A DNA stretch of 62,500 nt, taken from Maridesulfovibrio salexigens DSM 2638 (GTDB lineage: Bacteria; Desulfobacterota; Desulfovibrionia; Desulfovibrionales; Desulfovibrionaceae). Positions 35,155 through 44,792 of the stretch are shown here, in pieces. The DNA is taken from NCBI RefSeq assembly GCF_000023445.1, contig NC_012881.1, positions 1 to 62,500 on the forward strand, given 5' to 3'. The notes below the pieces were generated by a model. It did not search any database, was not told the origin of the DNA, and worked only from the letters and a program-made list of their open reading frames with translations. The first letter of the stretch is position 1; every line of letters begins with the position of its first letter. A program made the translations under genes and the position numbers.

Positions 35155-37257
35155 TTATGAAACCATCGCTTGAATTAATTTATCAAGCTCTTTGGTCATG
35201 TCGGCAATTTCATCAACCGATTGTGCTGCTTGGCGCATAGAGCTACTGGTTTCTTGCGAAATGCGGTCAACTTCTTCACTCGCTCTGGTGATTTGTTCCG
35301 CTGCAGCGGATTGTTCCTCGGATGCAGAAGCGATGGATTGCACCCGCACGGAGGAATCATCAGAGTAGTTTACGATTTCTTTAAGTACTTCCCCTGCCTT
35401 ATCAGCTAGCTCCGTACTTGTGTTAACTGATTTTACCGCAGCTTCAGTGGATGAGATGTTATTGCGGCTTGAGGTCTGAATTGCGGTGACTGCATTGTTC
35501 ACTTCTGTGGTTGCAGTCATTGTTTTTTCTGCAAGCTTACGAACTTCGTCGGCTACAACAGCAAATCCGCGTCCGGCTTCACCAGCACGGGCGGCTTCAA
35601 TTGCGGCATTGAGTGCCAGCAGGTTGGTTTGGTCTGCAATATCACTGATGACTTCAATTATACTGCTGATTCCTTCTGCATGCTTACCCATTTCAATGGT
35701 GTCCGCGCGCAAACCTTCTGCCTGTTTTTGGATATCTCCAATGGCAACCACAACCTTACCTACTACTGCTGCGCCATCTTCGGCCTTTGTTCTGGCAAGG
35801 TTGGTGTTTTCAGCTGCTTCTGCCGCATTACGGGCAACTTCCACTACTGTAGCATTCATTTGTTCCATGGCGGTCGCAGTTTCAGCTGTTCGTTCACTTT
35901 GGATCGCTGCGCCCTGACTGGCTTCATCGACCTGCTGATTTAGTAATTCTGATGAAGACGCCAGTCTTTCGGAAATGGTGGAAGCCTGTTCGGCCAGAGC
36001 CTCAACTTTGCGCTGCATTCCGATTACTTCTGTCTGGTCGACAATGATTTCAAATACTCCGGTAAGTGATCCTTTGTTATCTGATATGGGAATACCGGTG
36101 TATGATACTGTGGTGTCGGAGGTTATTCTTGCTTTGTGGACAAGGTCGTCAGCGCTCAGGATTTTTTCGAAGTGGTTTCCATGAGTATTATTACTTAGCT
36201 GACCGATGCATTCCTTTCTATTATCTGCGGAGGGGATGAGTTCTGCAGATTGCGCAGCTTTGTTGCTGAACAAAACGGTTTGATCTTTGCCGATGCAGGT
36301 GATGGGATTAGCTATATCATCAAGATAATCAACAAGGGAGTCAGCAAGAGTATTGGCGTTGTTCATTATTCCGGCAAAGAAACCTGAGAGGGTGCTGTTG
36401 TCAGCCCTGAAGCGCAGATCTCCGAGTTTGATTTTTTCTACTGTTTCTTCGAGCTCCCTAGAAATTGAAGTCAGGCTGTCATTGATGCCCAGCATGGCAA
36501 GGCTGACTCCTTGGGCTTTTTCCCTGACAATTTCTTTGGCCGCATCAAGGTCTCCCGCAGCAATTCTGGTGGCAATGTGCTGAATTGCTTGGGGTTCTCC
36601 TCCAAGTTGAGACATAATGGAACGACCGATCAGTATGGTGACTACAATAGAAATAAAAATAGCGGCAACGATGATCGCAATCATTGTGTTTTGCCCTGAA
36701 GTGTAATCGGACTCAGCCTGACGGTATACTTTTTCGGCAACAACGAGCTGTACATCAATGAGTTTTGCAATAACCTCGGTCACTGGATCGATGACCGGGT
36801 AAAGTTCTTGCTGGATGTATCTGACAAGATCCTGTTCGTTATTTTTTTGTATTATTGAGCGCAGTTTGGCGATGGATTTATCTGCAAGTTCTAATTTAGG
36901 TTTAAGTTCTTTGATCAGTTTTTCTTCATCTGCAACCAACTCCGTACCCAAGAAGGCATCAAGTTCTTTTTTTATATTCTTTTGAGCTGTATCAATATTT
37001 TCCATTCCCTGATTCCAGCTCAAAGCATTGCTGCGGACTTTGTGCGATGTATCGACAATGTTGACAGCGTATTCGTCGGAAATGATTTTGAGCTGTTTAA
37101 GCGGAATAATGCGGTCAAGATAAACCGTTTTAAGTCCCAGATTGGACTCTGAGGTAAGTTTTAACCCCAAAGCTACAGATAATACCATCAGCAACACCAA
37201 CACAGTGGCAAGAATGCCTATTCGGATGCTAATGCGCATATTACTGAGAATATTCAT
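35155..37257 (-). CDS. Methyl-accepting chemotaxis protein with 4HB-type sensor and PAS-like domain
   Basis: A 700-aa chemoreceptor. TM1 (about 10-32) and TM2 (about 185-207) bracket a four-helix-bundle-like periplasmic sensor. HAMP-like segments, a PAS-like domain (about 305-410, with [18 protein letters not shown]) and a signalling domain with the conserved hairpin tip ([26 protein letters not shown] region) follow. ATG 37257 has GGAGGGG upstream; an in-frame start 30 nt earlier does not. It is monocistronic. The ligand is unknown. Confidence 0.92.
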   Translation of the reverse strand: MNILSNMRISIRIGILATVLVLLMVLSVALGLKLTSESNLGLKTVYLDRIIPLKQLKIISDEYAVNIVDTSHKVRSNALSWNQGMENIDTAQKNIKKELDAFLGTELVADEEKLIKELKPKLELADKSIAKLRSIIQKNNEQDLVRYIQQELYPVIDPVTEVIAKLIDVQLVVAEKVYRQAESDYTSGQNTMIAIIVAAIFISIVVTILIGRSIMSQLGGEPQAIQHIATRIAAGDLDAAKEIVREKAQGVSLAMLGINDSLTSISRELEETVEKIKLGDLRFRADNSTLSGFFAGIMNNANTLADSLVDYLDDIANPITCIGKDQTVLFSNKAAQSAELIPSADNRKECIGQLSNNTHGNHFEKILSADDLVHKARITSDTTVSYTGIPISDNKGSLTGVFEIIVDQTEVIGMQRKVEALAEQASTISERLASSSELLNQQVDEASQGAAIQSERTAETATAMEQMNATVVEVARNAAEAAENTNLARTKAEDGAAVVGKVVVAIGDIQKQAEGLRADTIEMGKHAEGISSIIEVISDIADQTNLLALNAAIEAARAGEAGRGFAVVADEVRKLAEKTMTATTEVNNAVTAIQTSSRNNISSTEAAVKSVNTSTELADKAGEVLKEIVNYSDDSSVRVQSIASASEEQSAAAEQITRASEEVDRISQETSSSMRQAAQSVDEIADMTKELDKLIQAMVS

Positions 37258-37477
37258 AATACCCCTCCAATTTGTGTGATTTATCAATAATCAATATTGA
37301 TATTAGCACATATGATCATTGTAAGGGAGGAGTATTTAAAAATATTTAGTGAGGTGTGTAGTCACTGAAACGTCAGCAGCCAATGTGAGAAATAGGAGTG
37401 AGTACTGATTATAATAAATAGAATAGGTTGCACTCAGATTAAATGGAAGCTAAAGGAAGTGCTTGCTCCTATGTTGG

Positions 37478-37526
37478 AAAGAAGACCACTCCCTGGGGAA
37501 GTGGAAGAATGGAAGTGGCCTTCTTT
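37478..37526 (-). terminator. Hairpin downstream of glycerate kinase
   Basis: Thirteen-nt arms AAAGAAGACCACT / AGTGGCCTTCTTT with one mismatch and a 23-nt loop, about 20 nt past the minus-strand stop. The T-tail is poor, so it may stabilise RNA rather than terminate. Confidence 0.45.
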
Positions 37527-37544
37527 TCAGCGGAATCCCGCCAA

Positions 37545-38918
37545 CTATTTAACGATTAGCAATTGGACGTCGCAAACGTTAGTGTTGGTGGGGCCTGTTT
37601 TAAACAAGGCTCCTACCATTTGAAGGAAGTGGTAGGAGTCGTTGTTTTTTAAATATTCGGCAATGGAAAGTCCCTTTTCTCGTGATTTTTCCAGAACCGC
37701 AGAGTCGGCAAAGCCTCCGGCTGCGTCAGTTGGGCCGTCGTTGCCGTCAGTTGATGCGGCGAGGAAGTGTATGGACTCGCCGTTAAGCTCATCCTGTCCC
37801 AGTCGCATAAGAAATTGCAGGGCCATTTCCTGATTGCGGCCGCCCTTGCCGTTGCCTTTCAGGGTAACCACTGTTTCACCGCCTACGATTATGCAGGCCG
37901 GTTTCTTTTCTAGAAGTTCCCATTCACGCTCATCCTGAGCTATAGCCCAAAGCATGTCTGCTGCATCAGCTGCTTCTCCCTGTAGGCGGGAGGTCAGCAT
38001 ACGGACGTTGTATCCCAGTTCTTCAGCTTTATCGCGCGCACCTAGCAGGGCGATGCGGTTGGTACCGATTAGAATATTCTCTGCCCGGATTTCACTGAAC
38101 TCATCCTTTTTTAATGTCTCAAGCAGTTTGCCTGTGTTGCCCAGCTCTAATGCTCTGACAACGTTGGCCGGGATTTTATCGCGCAGTTCGTAATTATCAA
38201 CGATGGACATGGCATCGCAATAGGTGCTGCGGTCATAGCTGGTCAGGCCGGAGGCGATAGTGTCGAGATTGTCTCCGACAACATCAGAAAGAATGAAGTT
38301 CAAACTGCGTGCAGGGCGCAGGCAGCGCAAAAGCCGTCCGCCTTTGAGGGATGAAAGATGTTTGCGGATGCAGTTGATCTCGCTGATATCGGCACCGCAG
38401 GCCAGCAGAGCCTTGGTGGTATTCTGCTTGTCCTCAAGGGTTACTTCGATTTTCTCCCCGTCCACCTCAGCATGCATGGGGCTGGAGAGCAGGGCGGAAC
38501 CGCCACCGGAAACAAGATTGATGACCAGAGTTTTGTCGGTGGTGGAGCAGGCCAGTTCTTCAATTTCACGAGCAGCACGGACACTGTTGTCGTCCGGTAC
38601 CGGATGGGCCGCTTCAATGGTTTGGATGTATTTGAGCTCTTCGGTGTGTCCGTATTTTACGGAGATAAGGCCTGACTCAATGCGCGAGCCTAGAATTTTT
38701 TCAATGGCGAGGGCCATTTTGGCTGTAGCCTTACCTGCACCGATAACAACAATGCGCTCGAATTCCTGAAGATCAACAATCACATCACCTTCGTCCATAG
38801 CAACGGTCAGGATTTCGCCTTCAAGGGAAACCCTGTTGGTAATGATTTTATATGGATCAACGCGGTCCAGAGCTTCGGCAAATATCTGCCGGAGATGTTC
38901 CTGTTCGTTGGTCATCAT
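37545..38918 (-). CDS. Glycerate kinase, MOFRL family
   Basis: A 457-aa class II glycerate 2-kinase. The N-terminal domain has VVIGAGKATAKMA (about 52-64), HPVPD and LVSGGGSALL; the MOFRL domain near the C-terminus has GGETVVTLKGNGKGGRNQE. It forms 2-phosphoglycerate from glycerate. ATG 38918 follows GAGG by 8 nt; the alternative ATG 38915 is equally possible. A FadR-type regulator gene lies upstream on the same strand, separated by a structured 90-nt element, so it is the likely target of that regulator. Confidence 0.88.
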   Translation of the reverse strand: MMTNEQEHLRQIFAEALDRVDPYKIITNRVSLEGEILTVAMDEGDVIVDLQEFERIVVIGAGKATAKMALAIEKILGSRIESGLISVKYGHTEELKYIQTIEAAHPVPDDNSVRAAREIEELACSTTDKTLVINLVSGGGSALLSSPMHAEVDGEKIEVTLEDKQNTTKALLACGADISEINCIRKHLSSLKGGRLLRCLRPARSLNFILSDVVGDNLDTIASGLTSYDRSTYCDAMSIVDNYELRDKIPANVVRALELGNTGKLLETLKKDEFSEIRAENILIGTNRIALLGARDKAEELGYNVRMLTSRLQGEAADAADMLWAIAQDEREWELLEKKPACIIVGGETVVTLKGNGKGGRNQEMALQFLMRLGQDELNGESIHFLAASTDGNDGPTDAAGGFADSAVLEKSREKGLSIAEYLKNNDSYHFLQMVGALFKTGPTNTNVCDVQLLIVK

Positions 38919-38949
38919 AATTTGATCCTCAAGTTTGTTTTGCAAGGAA

Positions 38950-39038
38950 GGCAATGCGTGTCCCCGCCATATGCAACCTTGCCGCATGCATGGTTACAAC
39001 ACCTTCCGGCAGAGAATGCCCGCTAGCCGCGCATTGCC
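38950..39038 (-). ncRNA. Structured intercistronic element upstream of glycerate kinase
   Basis: Closing stem GGCAATGCG / CGCATTGCC at the two ends (38950-38958 / 39030-39038) encloses two further hairpins (39008-39020 and 38967-38993), giving a three-way-junction layout. It begins at the regulator stop codon and ends 20 nt before the kinase Shine-Dalgarno. No known riboswitch is recognised; it could also be a repeat-derived palindrome. Confidence 0.45.
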
Positions 39039-39751
39039 TATTTATTCAAACCGGCATCGCCCAGAGCTTTCAGGGCTTCACGTAAATGGGAAGCCATCAG
39101 CTGTGCGGCCAGTTCGCCATCTCGGTTCTTGATTGCGGCTAAAATTTCTTCGTGCTCTTTCAAGCTTTTGTTGGGTTGCCCCGGAATCTTTAGGGGAGCT
39201 TTCCAGCCTTCAATCATTGATTTGTAAAGTGCATCCATAATGGATGAGAGAACTTTGTTGCCCGTGGCCTTGCCGATTAAGCGGTGAAATTCCGCATCAA
39301 CCATGATCGCGCGGGGCAGATCCTCTTCTTCAACGGTTTTCTTGAATTCTTCGTGGGTTTTCAAAAGTTCCTCGAAGTCTTCATCAGAAATTCGTTCCGA
39401 AGCCATGCGGGCCGTGCTGGGTTCCAGCAGAGAACGCACTTCGAAAAAGTGGCGTAGAGCTTCGTAATTGTCAGTCAGCCAAGTGGAAAGGGGGCTGAAA
39501 ATATCCCCTTCGTAGCTTTTTACAAAAGCTCCGATTCCGGGCTGTGTTTCAATGAATCCCTTGATTTCCAGAATTCTGAGTGCTTCGCGGATAGACCCCC
39601 GGCCTACCTGTAGCTCCTTCATGAGCTGTCGCTCGGATGGAAGCGGTTCGCCTTCTGCAAAAGTCTTGTTCTGAATCAGTTCTTCCAGCTGTTTGGCTGC
39701 TGTTTCAGAAACTCTGACTTTCTTAATGGGTTTAAACATTTTTGCGCACAT
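39038..39751 (-). CDS. GntR-family regulator, FadR/FCD subfamily
   Basis: A 237-aa transcription factor. A winged helix (about 12-75) has LPSERQLMKELQVGRGSIREALRIL; an all-helical FCD effector domain (about 95-225) keeps Asp/His ligand positions (DAEFH, then HLREAL) typical for metal-dependent carboxylate binding. Its upstream region has a perfect FadR-type operator. It precedes the glycerate kinase gene, so it probably senses a hydroxy acid. The exact start is uncertain (ATG 39751 or ATG 39739), since no strong Shine-Dalgarno is visible. Confidence 0.9.
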   Translation of the reverse strand: MCAKMFKPIKKVRVSETAAKQLEELIQNKTFAEGEPLPSERQLMKELQVGRGSIREALRILEIKGFIETQPGIGAFVKSYEGDIFSPLSTWLTDNYEALRHFFEVRSLLEPSTARMASERISDEDFEELLKTHEEFKKTVEEEDLPRAIMVDAEFHRLIGKATGNKVLSSIMDALYKSMIEGWKAPLKIPGQPNKSLKEHEEILAAIKNRDGELAAQLMASHLREALKALGDAGLNK

Positions 39752-39822
39752 ATAATGATTCTGGTCTCTTATGTGATTGAGACGGGATTCCTTTTTTCTG
39801 TTGGTCTGACATCTTACTGTCT

Positions 39823-39861
39823 ACTGGTCCTACCAGTATAACTGAGAGCGAAAATAGTCAA
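39823..39861 (-). promoter_or_regulatory. GntR gene promoter with overlapping FadR-type operator
   Basis: On the minus strand TTGACT (39856-39861) and TATACT (39835-39840) form a promoter with a 15-bp spacer. ACTGGTCCTACCAGT (39823-39837), a perfect 6-3-6 palindrome of the TGGTnnnACCA type, overlaps the -10 element. A half-matching site TGGTCTGACAT lies at 39802-39812. This fits autorepression. Confidence 0.7.
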
Positions 39862-40010
39862 GTGAAGCCTTGTTTCAAGGGTCATAATGACGGAAAATAT
39901 ATTTTTGGGTATTCCTTAAGATAGTTCAATGTGTTAGGTTATGGAATTATGAGGGGGTAAGTATTCACAGTGGGGAGTGTGATTTTTGGTGCTTTAGAGG
40001 AGAGTGTACT

Positions 40011-41957
40011 ATGAATTGGAAGAATTTAAGATTAGCCTATAAATTTGTTATAGGCTTTGGGGCTGTATTGTTGTTGCTGGTTCTACTTGGGGGGTGGTCC
40101 ATATCCGGAATCGGTACAATTGTGGGGAATGCAGAAGAGGTTATTGCGGGGAATAAACTCAGGGGAGATTTTGTACAGAAAATTGTAGATCATCTGAACT
40201 GGGCCAATGAAGTGAATAGACTGCTGACAGATAAGGATGTTCACGAAATTGATGTTCAGGCAGATCCTCATAAATGCGGTTTCGGTAAATGGTATTACAG
40301 TGAAGACCGCAAGAAAGCGGAAAACTTGGTTCCTGAAATTAAGCCATTGTTGGCAAAGATCGAGTCTCATCACAATAAGTTGCATAAATCAGCTATTGCA
40401 ATTGAAGAGAAGTATGAAAATGTCGATCCGGCTATGGGCAGCTTTTTGAGAGAAAAAAAAGTTGATCATCTTAATTGGATGGTTGCTGTCTTGAAGCAGC
40501 TCATGAATCCAGAGTCCAAATCCATAACTGTTCAGGCAGATCCCCATAAATGTGGATTGGGTAAATGGCTTTACTCATCAAGGGTTAAGGAGATGGGAAG
40601 AGAGCATCCTGAATTCGGGGCTCTTTTGGAAAAAGTCTATGAACCGCATACCAAGCTGCATGATACTGTAAAAACGCTTAATTCATATCTTGCCCGTGGG
40701 GATAGGGAAGGAGCACAGAAGTATTTCTCTGCCAATGTTGAAAAGTATGCCGCTGAAACTTTGGATAGGATTGAAGCCCTTATCCAGTGGCATGAAGGTG
40801 AAACAAAACTTCTTGCTGAGGCTACTGATATCTATGCAACAGTCACGGTCCCGGCACTTAAACAGATTCAGTCCATATTGACGGAAGTACGCAAGACGGT
40901 AGCCGATAATATTATGAGCGATCAGCAAATGCTTGATGCCGCAGCCGCAACGAGACAAATCATCGTTGTTGTCAGCCTTGTAGCGGTAGTTATCGGTATC
41001 CTTATGGCATGGATTATTGCGAAGGGAATTTTAGGTCCTCTGAATAAGGGCTTGGATTTTGTCGCTGATGTAAGCGAAGGCGACCTTTCCGCAGATGTGA
41101 ACCTTGATCGCAAGGATGAACTCGGTAAGCTCGCAGATGGAATGCGTAATATGGTTCATAGGCTGCGGAGTGTTGTCGCTGAGGTAAATAGTGCTTCCGA
41201 CAGTGTTGCTAGCGGTAGTGAGGAGCTTTCTGCTTCTGCTGAAAGTCTTTCACAGGGAGCCACAGAACAGGCTGCCTCTATTGAAGAGGTTTCATCATCA
41301 ATGGAAGAGATGGCAGCCAATATTAAGCAGAACGCTGATAATGCTGTCCAGACCGAAGGGGTTGCAGATAAGTCTCAGGTTCAGGCATCCCAGAGTGCTG
41401 AAGCTGTAAGTGAAGCGGTGCAGGCGATGAAAAGCATCGCTGAGAAGATTATGATTATTGAAGAGATTGCCCGTCAAACCAATTTGCTGGCACTTAACGC
41501 TGCCATCGAAGCAGCCAGGGCAGGTGAGCACGGTAAAGGCTTTGCCGTAGTTGCCGCCGAAGTGCGCAAGCTTGCTGAACGCAGTGGTATCGCTGCTGCT
41601 GAAATCAGTGAACTCTCTTCATCCTCTGTCGTTGTGGCGGAAAAAGCAGGGGAGATGCTACAGGAATTGGTGCCCAGTATCAGCCGTACAGCGGAATTGG
41701 TGCAGGAAATTGCTGCAGCCAGCAATGAGCAGAATACCGGTGTAGGGCAAATCAATAAGGCTATCCAGCAGCTCGATACTGTAATTCAGCAGAATGCTTC
41801 CGCATCTGAAGAAATGGCTTCCACCTCAGAAGAGTTGTCTCGTCAGGGACAGCTTTTGCAACAGGCGATGTCTTTCTTCAAGTTAAGCGGCGGTCCTGCT
41901 CCCATGCTTCCTGCGGGTAGTTCTTCTCCCGAAGATGATGGTTTTGACAGGTTTTAA
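40011..41957 (+). CDS. Methyl-accepting chemotaxis protein with two tandem CZB-like sensor domains
   Basis: A 648-aa chemoreceptor. TM1 (about 11-32) and TM2 (about 305-332) bracket a periplasmic sensor holding two copies of a chemoreceptor zinc-binding (CZB)-like unit: H61, W64, C89 and H121/H125 in the first; H153, W156, C181 and H213/H217 in the second, each with ADPHKCGxGKW. A HAMP and a signalling domain follow. CZB domains bind zinc and respond to oxidants such as HOCl in characterised cytosolic cases. AGGAGAG precedes the ATG. Confidence 0.9.
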   Translation: MNWKNLRLAYKFVIGFGAVLLLLVLLGGWSISGIGTIVGNAEEVIAGNKLRGDFVQKIVDHLNWANEVNRLLTDKDVHEIDVQADPHKCGFGKWYYSEDRKKAENLVPEIKPLLAKIESHHNKLHKSAIAIEEKYENVDPAMGSFLREKKVDHLNWMVAVLKQLMNPESKSITVQADPHKCGLGKWLYSSRVKEMGREHPEFGALLEKVYEPHTKLHDTVKTLNSYLARGDREGAQKYFSANVEKYAAETLDRIEALIQWHEGETKLLAEATDIYATVTVPALKQIQSILTEVRKTVADNIMSDQQMLDAAAATRQIIVVVSLVAVVIGILMAWIIAKGILGPLNKGLDFVADVSEGDLSADVNLDRKDELGKLADGMRNMVHRLRSVVAEVNSASDSVASGSEELSASAESLSQGATEQAASIEEVSSSMEEMAANIKQNADNAVQTEGVADKSQVQASQSAEAVSEAVQAMKSIAEKIMIIEEIARQTNLLALNAAIEAARAGEHGKGFAVVAAEVRKLAERSGIAAAEISELSSSSVVVAEKAGEMLQELVPSISRTAELVQEIAAASNEQNTGVGQINKAIQQLDTVIQQNASASEEMASTSEELSRQGQLLQQAMSFFKLSGGPAPMLPAGSSSPEDDGFDRF

Positions 41958-41982
41958 GTTTAATCAGTAGCTAAATGAAAAG

Positions 41983-42008
41983 GCGCATCCTTTCGGGTGC
42001 GCTTTTTT
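41983..42008 (+). terminator. Terminator after chemoreceptor gene
   Basis: Eight-bp arms GCGCATCC / GGGTGCGC with one G-T pair and a 4-nt loop, followed by seven T. Confidence 0.8.
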
Positions 42009-42796
42009 TATTTTTTGGTGGCCTTGATTACAATGTCCTTTCCGCAAAGAGCGGGAGTGGAGAGCAGGACATCCCGGACAAAGGTGTTTGCCTTGCGTTG
42101 TTCCGGGGTGACCTTTTCGTATCCTTCGCGATTCTTTTTGTGGAAGAGGATGAAAAATGTTGTGGCCAGCCAGATCAGCGGTTTGAAGATCAGCCATGCC
42201 TTGTCGCTTTTCCTGATTTCGGAAGAGGTTACTTCTTCGATGTTGTATCCGGTTTTGCGCAGGAAGTAGTCCATTTCCGGGTAACCGATTAGGTTGATGT
42301 GTTCCTCTCCCATGATCAGATCCAGATTAATGGGGGAGGGCATACCCCGGTAAAAGCCTGTAAAAAAGTGATAAGCCCTTGAGCGCAGGCAAAGACGGTT
42401 GGGGAAGGTCAGGATCAGGGTCCCACCCGGAGAAAGGTGTTTGTGAAACATCCTTAAAGTGTGTGGGACGCTTTCGATGTGCTCGATAACTTCCCTGCAA
42501 ATGATGGCATCAAAAGGGCCGTTGTCTATTTCGTAATCTGCGGCATTAAGATCTACTTTGACTTCATGAAGACCTTCGGCTCCTTCCTGCACAAAGTTGG
42601 TGATTGTGAGGTCGTGCCCTTCGGACTTGAGTTCCAAAGCAAGGATTCCTTCCCCAGCGCTTGTTTCGAGTATTTTTGCCGGTTTTTTGGAAGGGAGCAT
42701 CTTTTTGATGATGTTATCCTTGGCAATATCTCTGACGTGCTTGAGTATTTTTTTGCCTGCGATGTCTATTTCTATGCGGTTGTTTTTTTTGCCCAT
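42008..42796 (-). CDS. Class I SAM-dependent methyltransferase
   Basis: A 262-aa protein. Motif I is ILETSAGEGILALEL (about 42-56), an unusual variant with Ser-Ala-Gly in place of the usual Gly-x-Gly start. CREVIEHI (about 104-111) and GGTLILTFPN match the Methyltransf_11/UbiG-like motif set. A hydrophobic stretch near 205-222 could sit in the membrane. AGGAG precedes the ATG. The substrate is unknown; lipid or quinone-like substrates are possible given the hydrophobic stretch. Confidence 0.8.
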   Translation of the reverse strand: MGKKNNRIEIDIAGKKILKHVRDIAKDNIIKKMLPSKKPAKILETSAGEGILALELKSEGHDLTITNFVQEGAEGLHEVKVDLNAADYEIDNGPFDAIICREVIEHIESVPHTLRMFHKHLSPGGTLILTFPNRLCLRSRAYHFFTGFYRGMPSPINLDLIMGEEHINLIGYPEMDYFLRKTGYNIEEVTSSEIRKSDKAWLIFKPLIWLATTFFILFHKKNREGYEKVTPEQRKANTFVRDVLLSTPALCGKDIVIKATKK

Positions 42797-42924
42797 CGGA
42801 TGCTCCTTGGTCTGTTTGCAAAAAAGAGGGGATATTTATCTTTATTAAGATGTTCTTAATCTAAATAGAACCGCATCTTGATAGATATTAAGGAGAGTAG
42901 TGTCAATAAAGACTTATAAACAGA

Positions 42925-42959
42925 AAAAGGGCATTTCATCTAAGATGAAATGCCCTTTT
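42925..42959 (-). terminator. Terminator of the tRNA-Lys unit
   Basis: Seventeen-bp perfect arms (42925-42941 / 42943-42959) with T-runs; on the minus strand it lies 10 nt after the first tRNA copy. Its perfect symmetry lets it act in both directions. Confidence 0.85.
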
Positions 42960-42968
42960 CTTTCAAAA

Positions 42969-43044
42969 TGGTGGGTCGTGCTGGGCTCGAACCAGCGACT
43001 CTCTGCTTAAAAGGCAGATACTCTACCAACTGAGTTAACGACCC
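42969..43044 (-). tRNA. tRNA-Lys(UUU), copy 2
   Basis: A complete 76-nt cloverleaf read on the minus strand: acceptor GGGTCGT / ACGACCC, D-arm, anticodon loop CTTTTAA (anticodon TTT), T-arm GCTGG-TTCGAGC-CCAGC and an encoded CCA end. It is identical to the copy at 43172-43247. Confidence 0.97.
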
Positions 43045-43171
43045 GTATATTTTAAAGCGCGTCTATCAAGATTATCAAGTTGCTCGAAGCTTGTCAAGAA
43101 CTTTTTTTAAACGGGTTTTGATAGACCGCCGTTTTGAAAGATCATTTCCGCTCTTGCGGAATTTGTTCGGA

Positions 43172-43247
43172 TGGTGGGTCGTGCTGGGCTCGAACCAGCG
43201 ACTCTCTGCTTAAAAGGCAGATACTCTACCAACTGAGTTAACGACCC
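43172..43247 (-). tRNA. tRNA-Lys(UUU), copy 1
   Basis: The promoter-proximal copy, 76 nt with encoded CCA and anticodon TTT. The 127-nt spacer between the copies contains a short stem TTCCGC-TCTT-GCGGAA (43146-43161), which may guide processing of a joint precursor. Confidence 0.97.
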
Positions 43248-43267
43248 TCTCCGTGCGAACGAAGAAG

Positions 43268-43296
43268 CTTTTATCCAGACAGCATCTTCCTGTCAA
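43268..43296 (-). promoter_or_regulatory. Promoter of the tRNA-Lys unit
   Basis: On the minus strand TTGACA (43291-43296), 17-bp spacer, TAAAAG (43268-43273). The predicted start is about 14 nt before the first mature tRNA base. Confidence 0.7.
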
Positions 43297-43430
43297 CTAA
43301 AAAAATGAAAAAAGTTTATTTTTTCTTGTTTTGGTGTTAGAATCTCTCCTCTTCAATATACCTTGCAGTTTTTTGGGGCTGTGTTTTGTGTCTTTATGTA
43401 TCTGAAATATAAGGACAAGTTGTAAAAAAG

Positions 43431-43459
43431 TTGACAAATATGTTTTGTTTTCCTATATT
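43431..43459 (+). promoter_or_regulatory. Sigma-70 promoter of the ligase-ChaN-mutM unit
   Basis: TTGACA (43431-43436), 17-bp spacer, TATATT (43454-43459). This is a near-consensus promoter about 60 nt upstream of the ligase gene, divergent from the tRNA promoter. Confidence 0.8.
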
Positions 43460-43519
43460 GGCTAGGCTAAATGGAGTGCCGACACCTATTTGGCAATAAA
43501 TTATGGAGGAAACCTATAA

Positions 43520-44785
43520 ATGACTCGTAAAGACCGTACCGAAGGCATCTATAGCCGTCGTGAAGTTCTTGATGAAGGCGAAAGACGCCAATACTGCGCC
43601 CTGCAGCTCAAAGAACTTTTGACCTATGCCTACCGTTATTCTGAAGACGTCAAAAAACGTTTCGACAGAGCTCAGTTTCAAGTCGATAAGTTCAAAGAAC
43701 TTTCCGATCTTAAACATATACCTATATTAAAGAAGAAAGAACTGATCTTCCTGCAGTCCATGGGACCGCGTCTTGGCGGATTGCTGACCAAAGACCTTGG
43801 CGAACTGCGCCGCATCTTCCTTTCTCCCGGTCCTATCTTCGATCCTGAAGATCGTTCCGATGATTACTGGGGATGGACTGAAGGTTTCTACGCTGCCGGA
43901 TTCCGTTCCGGTGACGTAGCACAGGTTACTTTCAACTATCATCTGGCTCCTGCCGGACTTATGTTTGAAGAACCCCTGCGTAACCTTAATTGCGCAGTTG
44001 TTCCTGCTGGTCCCGGTTCTACCAATAGCCAGCTTGAAATCATGCAGAAGCTTCGTGTTACCGGCTATGTCGGTACTCCCAGTTATCTGATGCATCTGGC
44101 TCAGAAGGCTGAAGAAGCCGGCCTGAACCTGCGTAAGGACCTGTATCTTGAAGTCGCATTTGTTACCGGGGAAAAATTCTCCGAAAAAATGCGTTCCGAT
44201 CTGGAGAAGAAATTCGATCTGATCATGCGTCAGGGTTACGGAACCGCAGATGTCGGTTGTATCGGTTACGAGTGCTACCACAAGAATGGTCTGCACATCA
44301 CCAACCGTGCTTTTGTTGAAATCTGCCATCCCGATACCGGTATTCCGCTTAAGGACGGTGAAGTTGGTGAAATCGTAATCACCGCTTTCAACAAGACCTA
44401 CCCCCTGATCAGACTCGCTACCGGCGATCTGAGCTACATTGACCGCACTCCTTGTCCCTGCGGACGTTCCACACCGCGCCTCGGTAACATCGTTGGCCGC
44501 GTGGATACCACTGCACGTATCAAGGGTATGTTCGTCTATCCCCATCAGGTTGAACAGGTCATGGCACACTTCGAAGAAGTCAAACGCTGGCAGATCGAAG
44601 TTACCAACCCCGGCGGCATTGATGAAATGATCCTCAACATTGAGGTTTCCAACTTCAAGCGTGAAGATGAGCTGCTGCACATGTTCCGTGAAAAGATCAA
44701 GCTGCGCCCCATGCTCAAGGTTCTGACTCCCGGCTCACTGCCTCCGCAGATCAGGCCCATTGAAGATAAGCGTAACTGGGATTAA
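43520..44785 (+). CDS. Phenylacetate-CoA ligase-like AMP-forming enzyme (PaaK family)
   Basis: A 421-aa member of the PaaK branch of adenylate-forming enzymes. QGYGTADVGCIG (about 238-249) matches the adenylate-binding region, RLATGDLSY the hinge-preceding motif, and CPCGRST (about 313-319) the family zinc-like knuckle. The usual Thr/Ser/Gly-rich P-loop (TSGTTG-type) is not obvious near residue 95, where FLSPGPIFD stands, so the acid and mechanism may differ. TGGAGGAAA precedes the ATG. The ChaN gene follows 7 nt later. Confidence 0.85.
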   Translation: MTRKDRTEGIYSRREVLDEGERRQYCALQLKELLTYAYRYSEDVKKRFDRAQFQVDKFKELSDLKHIPILKKKELIFLQSMGPRLGGLLTKDLGELRRIFLSPGPIFDPEDRSDDYWGWTEGFYAAGFRSGDVAQVTFNYHLAPAGLMFEEPLRNLNCAVVPAGPGSTNSQLEIMQKLRVTGYVGTPSYLMHLAQKAEEAGLNLRKDLYLEVAFVTGEKFSEKMRSDLEKKFDLIMRQGYGTADVGCIGYECYHKNGLHITNRAFVEICHPDTGIPLKDGEVGEIVITAFNKTYPLIRLATGDLSYIDRTPCPCGRSTPRLGNIVGRVDTTARIKGMFVYPHQVEQVMAHFEEVKRWQIEVTNPGGIDEMILNIEVSNFKREDELLHMFREKIKLRPMLKVLTPGSLPPQIRPIEDKRNWD

Positions 44786-44792
44786 CCCGGGT

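Noticed and set aside
42969-43247. tRNA-Lys pair as an integration site of a mobile element
   Set aside because: No integrase, no attachment-site duplication beyond the whole-gene copy, and ordinary genes on both sides.
43727-44680. A 317-codon open frame antisense to the PaaK-like gene
   Set aside because: It has no start signals, its protein looks unlike any family, and the sense strand encodes a clear enzyme; it is a shadow of codon bias.
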